This document shows positions 5,006 to 7,821 of a stretch of 7,821 nucleotides of DNA, one piece after another. The notes beneath the pieces were generated by a model that did not search any database, had not been told where the DNA came from, and was given only the letters and a program-made list of their open reading frames with translations. The stretch lies in assembly GCA_944325615.1 (NCBI GenBank), contig CALVAU010000144.1, positions 1 to 7,821 on the forward strand, written 5' to 3'. This stretch comes from Candidatus Gastranaerophilales bacterium. Lineage in GTDB: Bacteria; Cyanobacteriota; Vampirovibrionia; Gastranaerophilales; Gastranaerophilaceae. Within the stretch, counting starts at the first letter, position 1. The number at the start of each line of letters is the position of its first letter. A program made the position numbers and the translations under genes.

Positions 5006-5596
5006 ATGCCAGAAGAAACTAAAGAAATTTTAATGAAGTTGAAGAATGCAGTAGCAATACTGGTATTAGGTGTTCTTGCTGCGGTTGCATTAATAGCTAT
5101 GAAAATTGTGCCTACAGTGCAATCGATTATGGATTTAAATGAACAGTATGCCGCACAAACTTTAGTTCTAGCAGAAAAACAAAAAGAGTTGCAGGAACTT
5201 GAATTAACTGTTAAAAAACAAGATGACTTATCCGGCATTGAAAAAGAATTATTCGTACCGGAAGAAGCAGGATTGGATACAGAAGGTGTTATAGCGGGAG
5301 AATTTTCTGAAATCCTTGAATTGATAAGGGCAAATACAATTAAGATGAGATCTATAAATTATACTTATGATCCATCAGATGATACTTTCGTAAAAGGTGC
5401 TCCGCAAAAGTTCAATGTAGCACAGCTTGATATGGAAATGATTGCTAATTATAAAACTTTTGAAAACTTCTTGAAAGATTTATATAAGCATGAACATTTC
5501 TTGGATATAGCTAAAGTTGAAGTTAATCCTTATGAAAAAGATAAATCAGTGTTATTAATCAACTTTACGATAAAACTTTATGCTAAAAAGGGCTAA
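5006..5596 (+). CDS. pilO: PilO/GspM-like inner-membrane alignment-complex protein
   Basis: This 196-residue protein has a short cytoplasmic N-terminus (MPEETKEILMKLKN), one membrane helix (about 13-36), a coiled-coil segment rich in Glu, Gln and Lys (about 44-75), and a periplasmic domain (about 95-196). The periplasmic part (FSEILELIRANTIKMRSINY, then LDMEMIANYKTFENFLKDLYKHEHFLDIAKVEV and a final beta strand VLLINFTIKLYAKK) fits the ferredoxin-like fold of PilO. There the family motif is a short-range fit around NYxxxxxFLxxL. Length, topology and position directly after the PilN-containing gene support the call; sequence identity to known PilO is low. PilO pairs with PilN in the periplasm. 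GGAG lies an unusually long 14 bases before the ATG. The stop codon overlaps that of the opposing radical SAM gene. GspM is the type II secretion counterpart and cannot be excluded. Confidence 0.68.
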   Translation: MPEETKEILMKLKNAVAILVLGVLAAVALIAMKIVPTVQSIMDLNEQYAAQTLVLAEKQKELQELELTVKKQDDLSGIEKELFVPEEAGLDTEGVIAGEFSEILELIRANTIKMRSINYTYDPSDDTFVKGAPQKFNVAQLDMEMIANYKTFENFLKDLYKHEHFLDIAKVEVNPYEKDKSVLLINFTIKLYAKKG

Positions 5597-6444
5597 GCAA
5601 AGTTTTTAAAATCGATAGAAAATAATTGTTTTTTATTCTTGAGGCAGGTTGCACAAAAATCAGTCTCAAGAATATTTTTTTTAGCATAATCTTTGAAAGT
5701 AGAACCTGATCTTCCTCTATGGTCGTTTGCTAAAAATGGGCAGGTGTAGATACCTTTGGCTGTTAATATCCGTCCGTATTCGCAATCCAGAGAGCTCCAT
5801 TTTTGAGAAAAATCTGTTTCGGTATTTGTTTTTTTGTGCATTGTATTTATTTTGAAATTGTTTTCATTTGCTTCAAAACCTATTTTTTCACAAACTTGTC
5901 TGAAACCTGCAAGTAAATTTTCTCTGCCTTCGTTATAAAAATCTGTTATACATAATATCGGGTTAAATCCGTATTTTACCAAGCTTTTAATTGCGTGCAA
6001 CACTTGTCTGTATGTACCTCTTCCTCTTATGTCATCGCTTTTTACTTCATCGTAATGATCAATACTTAGTTGAAAAATGATTTCAAAATTACTTTCATCC
6101 TCGACTCTTTTCAAAAATCTTGCTTTCTTTTCGTTGATAAAGCTTCCGTTAGTGCAAATACATACGTTTGTACGTTTAAGACAAAGTCTTAAAATACTGT
6201 TAAAGTCAGGATGAGTCATTGGCTCTGCTCCTGTCAGATATATACATTCGATTTTTTCATTTTGGGTGTCATTGAGAGCTTCTTTTATCAAGTCAATTGA
6301 TATAAAATCTTTGACATTTTTTGAAAGCGGAAAATCGATATAGCAATGTTTGCATCTTTGGTTACAATTTTTTGCTGTAAGTTCAATGAAAAGATTGTTT
6401 AAATCTTTTAATTCGCAAGTTTGTGCTTGAAATAGATTATTCAT
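5593..6444 (-). CDS. Radical SAM protein with a C-terminal SPASM/twitch-like cysteine set, substrate unknown
   Basis: This 283-residue protein has the radical SAM signature CNQRCKHCY (C27, C31, C34), which binds a [4Fe-4S] cluster and S-adenosylmethionine. LTGAEPMTHPDF (about 70-81) is a variant of the SAM-binding GGEP motif. CICTNGSFI (95-103) and FQLSIDHYDEVKSDDIRGRGTYRQVL match the core barrel of SPASM-type enzymes. The C-terminal part carries C221, C235 (GIYTCPF), C264 and C267 (FCATC), enough to ligate one auxiliary iron-sulfur cluster as in twitch/SPASM proteins. Such enzymes often modify peptides, but no precursor peptide or partner gene is seen here, so the substrate is unknown. GGAG lies nine bases before the ATG. 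The gene is convergent with the pilO-like gene, with a four-base overlap of coding sequence, and lies 85 bases after the small unknown gene on the same strand. Confidence 0.88.
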   Translation of the reverse strand: MNNLFQAQTCELKDLNNLFIELTAKNCNQRCKHCYIDFPLSKNVKDFISIDLIKEALNDTQNEKIECIYLTGAEPMTHPDFNSILRLCLKRTNVCICTNGSFINEKKARFLKRVEDESNFEIIFQLSIDHYDEVKSDDIRGRGTYRQVLHAIKSLVKYGFNPILCITDFYNEGRENLLAGFRQVCEKIGFEANENNFKINTMHKKTNTETDFSQKWSSLDCEYGRILTAKGIYTCPFLANDHRGRSGSTFKDYAKKNILETDFCATCLKNKKQLFSIDFKNFA

Positions 6445-6532
6445 GAAAGTGTGCTCCGTTAAAATCTTTAGTACATAAATATTTTAGATTTTAAAGAACA
6501 AATAAAATCCGACAACAAGGTATAAATAAGCA

Positions 6533-6847
6533 CTACTTTTTAAAATCATCAGCTCGTTTATCATCAAGCCATTTTTGCATTACATAATGTTCATAGCTTA
6601 GTGCAAAATTATACAAAGCTTTTACTAAAGTTCTTCCGCTTTCTGATTTTGCTGTTATGAAAAAGTCACCTGACTTGTTTTCGGCAAGCATAATTTCAGT
6701 ATGAACAATTTTATCGACATGACCTTTAGGATTTTTTGTAATTACGAGTTTAATCCAGTCGCAAAGGATTTTTGTTGCGGTTGTTTTCCCTTCAATAATC
6801 TCGTTTTTTCGGCTTTGAATATATGTAGAAAATTCTTTTAAAATCAT
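6533..6847 (-). CDS. Small protein of unknown function, overlapping comF
   Basis: I do not recognise this 104-residue protein. It has no signal peptide, no membrane segment and no cysteine pair. The first third looks helical (FSTYIQSRKNEIIEG, then TKILCDWIKLVI). A central beta-like stretch (KIVHTEIMLAENKSGDFFITAKS) is followed by a helix-rich end (LVKALYNFALSYEHYVMQKWLDD). It is charged and likely a soluble cytoplasmic protein. Its ATG shares one base with the comF stop codon (TAATG on the minus strand), and a GAGGA lies three bases before the ATG inside comF. The two genes are therefore almost certainly co-transcribed and translationally coupled, and a role connected with ComF is possible but unproven. 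Confidence 0.8.
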   Translation of the reverse strand: MILKEFSTYIQSRKNEIIEGKTTATKILCDWIKLVITKNPKGHVDKIVHTEIMLAENKSGDFFITAKSESGRTLVKALYNFALSYEHYVMQKWLDDKRADDFKK

Positions 6848-7494
6848 TATTCCTCAAATGGGGTTGTAGCTGCAAGACATGTTATATCAAAAATATTATG
6901 TTTTTTAAATTCCTTTATCATTTCTTCAAAAGTTGAGCCTGTTGTGCAGATATCATCAAGAATTAAAATTTTCATTGGGAGTAAATTTTTCTCATCTACT
7001 TCAAAAGCGTTTGAAAGGTTTTGCATTCTTTCAGCTTTGTTGAGTTTATATTGAGGCTTTGTATCTTTTATTCGTTTAATTAAATCTTTATTCAAAGTGC
7101 ATCCAGAGAGCTTGCAAAACTCTTCTGCAACAAGAGTCATATGGTTGTATTTTCTGATTTTTTCTCGTTTTGGATAAATTGGCACTGGTACGACTTGAAA
7201 GTTTGTTTTATCGGTAATTTCTTTAAAATATTCCCACATAAATTTTGCAAGATATGGTGATAAGTCTTTTTGTTTGTGATATTTTAGACCTCTAATTAAT
7301 TTTTGAAGATTTTTATCATATACTCCGGCGCAATATATCGGGGATTCCAGTATATATCGATTAACTTTTACTTGAAGATGCTCTAGCGAATCATAGCATT
7401 TCGAGCACATTTTTACACATTCTTTTGAGGATTTGCAAAAGTAGCATTTTTTCTTATAAATCCAATCTAAAAAGTTAATAAAAAAATCTTTCAT
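6847..7494 (-). CDS. comF: ComF family protein (phosphoribosyltransferase-like)
   Basis: This 215-residue protein has an N-terminal zinc-ribbon (C17, C20, C30, C33) followed by a type I phosphoribosyltransferase domain. Family marks are FQVVPVPIYPKREKIRKYNHM (about 99-119, the VPVP...R..R.YN pattern), TKPQYKLNKAERMQNLSNAF (about 145-164) and the PRPP-binding loop ILILDDICTTGST (about 176-188). ComF is needed for DNA uptake in naturally competent bacteria, where it acts in the cytoplasm on incoming single-stranded DNA; related proteins occur in many non-competent species. The gene begins 18 bases after the histidine kinase stop codon. No Shine-Dalgarno sequence is visible before its ATG; the upstream bases are only A and T for about 16 positions. 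The small unknown gene overlaps its 3' end. The family call is firm; a link with the pilus genes of this window is inference. Confidence 0.93.
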   Translation of the reverse strand: MKDFFINFLDWIYKKKCYFCKSSKECVKMCSKCYDSLEHLQVKVNRYILESPIYCAGVYDKNLQKLIRGLKYHKQKDLSPYLAKFMWEYFKEITDKTNFQVVPVPIYPKREKIRKYNHMTLVAEEFCKLSGCTLNKDLIKRIKDTKPQYKLNKAERMQNLSNAFEVDEKNLLPMKILILDDICTTGSTFEEMIKEFKKHNIFDITCLAATTPFEE

Positions 7495-7505
7495 AATATT
7501 TATAT

Positions 7506-7534
7506 TTTATAGTTAAGAGGGAAGTTTTACACAA
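7506..7534 (-). promoter_or_regulatory. Candidate promoter with a very short leader for comF
   Basis: On the minus strand TTGTGT (7529-7534) and TATAAA (7506-7511) are 17 bases apart, a fair -35/-10 pair. Transcription would start near 7499, only about five bases before the comF ATG. This would explain why no ribosome-binding site is seen. The -35 lies within the end of the kinase gene. The hexamers match only three and five of six consensus positions, so it may be chance. Confidence 0.3.
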
Positions 7535-7821
7535 AACTCCGTTCTTACATTTTCTTCGCTTTTTACTGTTATTTCGCCGCCGTGTGATTTGATAATCTGT
7601 TGTGATAAATACAGACCGAGACCGGTACCTATTTTTCTGAATTTTTTTGCTGCTGAATAATATTTGTTGAAGATTAATTTTTGCTCATCTTCCGGGATTC
7701 CTTGCCCGTAATCTATTACAGAAATTGTTGTATAACCTGAAATTTCACCGGTTTCAATATCAATGTCTTTTTTAGTATTACTGTGTGAAATTGCGTTTGA
7801 AATAAGGTTTTTTATAACTCT
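7513..7821 (-). CDS. Histidine kinase, C-terminal ATPase domain (5' end outside the window)
   Basis: The minus strand is open from the right edge to the TAA at 7513-7515 and encodes 102 residues. They form most of a HATPase_c domain. The N box is RVIKNLISNAISHSN, the G1 box VIDYGQGIP, the F-box-like segment LIFNKYYSAAKK, and the G2 box GTGLGLYLSQQIIKSHGG. The end is typical, with EITVKSEENVRTEFCVKLP. This is the ATP-binding catalytic domain of a two-component sensor kinase; the phospho-accepting histidine and any sensor domain lie beyond the edge, so the signal cannot be named. The domain ends the protein, with no receiver domain fused after it. The gene lies 18 bases before comF on the same strand, so co-transcription is likely. 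Confidence 0.93.
   Translation of the reverse strand, partial: RVIKNLISNAISHSNTKKDIDIETGEISGYTTISVIDYGQGIPEDEQKLIFNKYYSAAKKFRKIGTGLGLYLSQQIIKSHGGEITVKSEENVRTEFCVKLPS

Noticed and set aside
4975..5238. Minus-strand Ser/Cys-rich open frame of 87 codons
   Set aside because: It is antisense to the membrane helix and coiled coil of the pilO-like gene and shows no family motif or start signal.
3239..5596. A complete type IV pilus or type II secretion operon
   Set aside because: Only the PilMN- and PilO-like genes are present; no PilP, secretin, ATPase or PilC gene is found, and the next gene is on the opposite strand.
6445..6532. Promoter or terminator in the gap between the small unknown gene and the radical SAM gene
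   Set aside because: Several AT-rich hexamers resemble -10 boxes, but none has a convincing -35 partner, and no stable hairpin with a U-run was found.

Overview
The window is AT-rich bacterial DNA, densely packed with genes on both strands. Three features together suggest a non-photosynthetic relative of cyanobacteria of the Melainabacteria/Gastranaerophilales type: a cyanobacterial-style RpoD/SigA sigma factor, type IV pilus or type II secretion assembly genes, and at the left edge a pilin-like tail with a CTAWVLQNE segment that I associate with that group. This assignment is inference from memory; no rRNA or other marker gene is present to confirm it.

Layout, left to right. Positions 1-210 hold the 3' end of a plus-strand pilin-like gene. 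A 190-base gap (211-400) lies between this gene and the convergent sigma-factor gene. It contains no gene but three successive inverted repeats, one of which resembles a dispersed intergenic hairpin repeat. Positions 401-3119 hold a minus-strand cluster, in transcription order nadA (quinolinate synthase), rlmB (23S rRNA 2'-O-methyltransferase) and a sigma-70 factor. The region 3120-3238 is divergent. It carries a near-perfect 23-base palindrome and overlapping candidate promoters facing both ways. Positions 3239-5596 hold two plus-strand genes for an inner-membrane pilus/secretion platform: a fused PilM-PilN (GspL-like) protein and a PilO/GspM-like protein. From 5593 to the right edge everything is on the minus strand: a histidine kinase (cut by the window edge), comF, a small unknown gene overlapping comF by one base, and a radical SAM protein with extra cysteines whose stop codon overlaps that of the pilO-like gene.

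How the genes may work together. The PilMN fusion and PilO-like protein would form the alignment subcomplex that links the cytoplasmic motor to the periplasm, and the pilin-like gene at the left edge could supply a substrate of the same machine. ComF-type proteins are known from natural transformation, which also uses type IV pilus machinery, so a functional link is possible but rests only on proximity. The nadA-rlmB-sigma cluster is housekeeping. The most interesting points are the single-chain PilM-PilN protein with eroded nucleotide-binding motifs and a Lys/Gly-rich tail, the operator-like palindrome between nadA and the pilus genes, the orphan radical SAM enzyme, and the hairpin-rich convergent gap.
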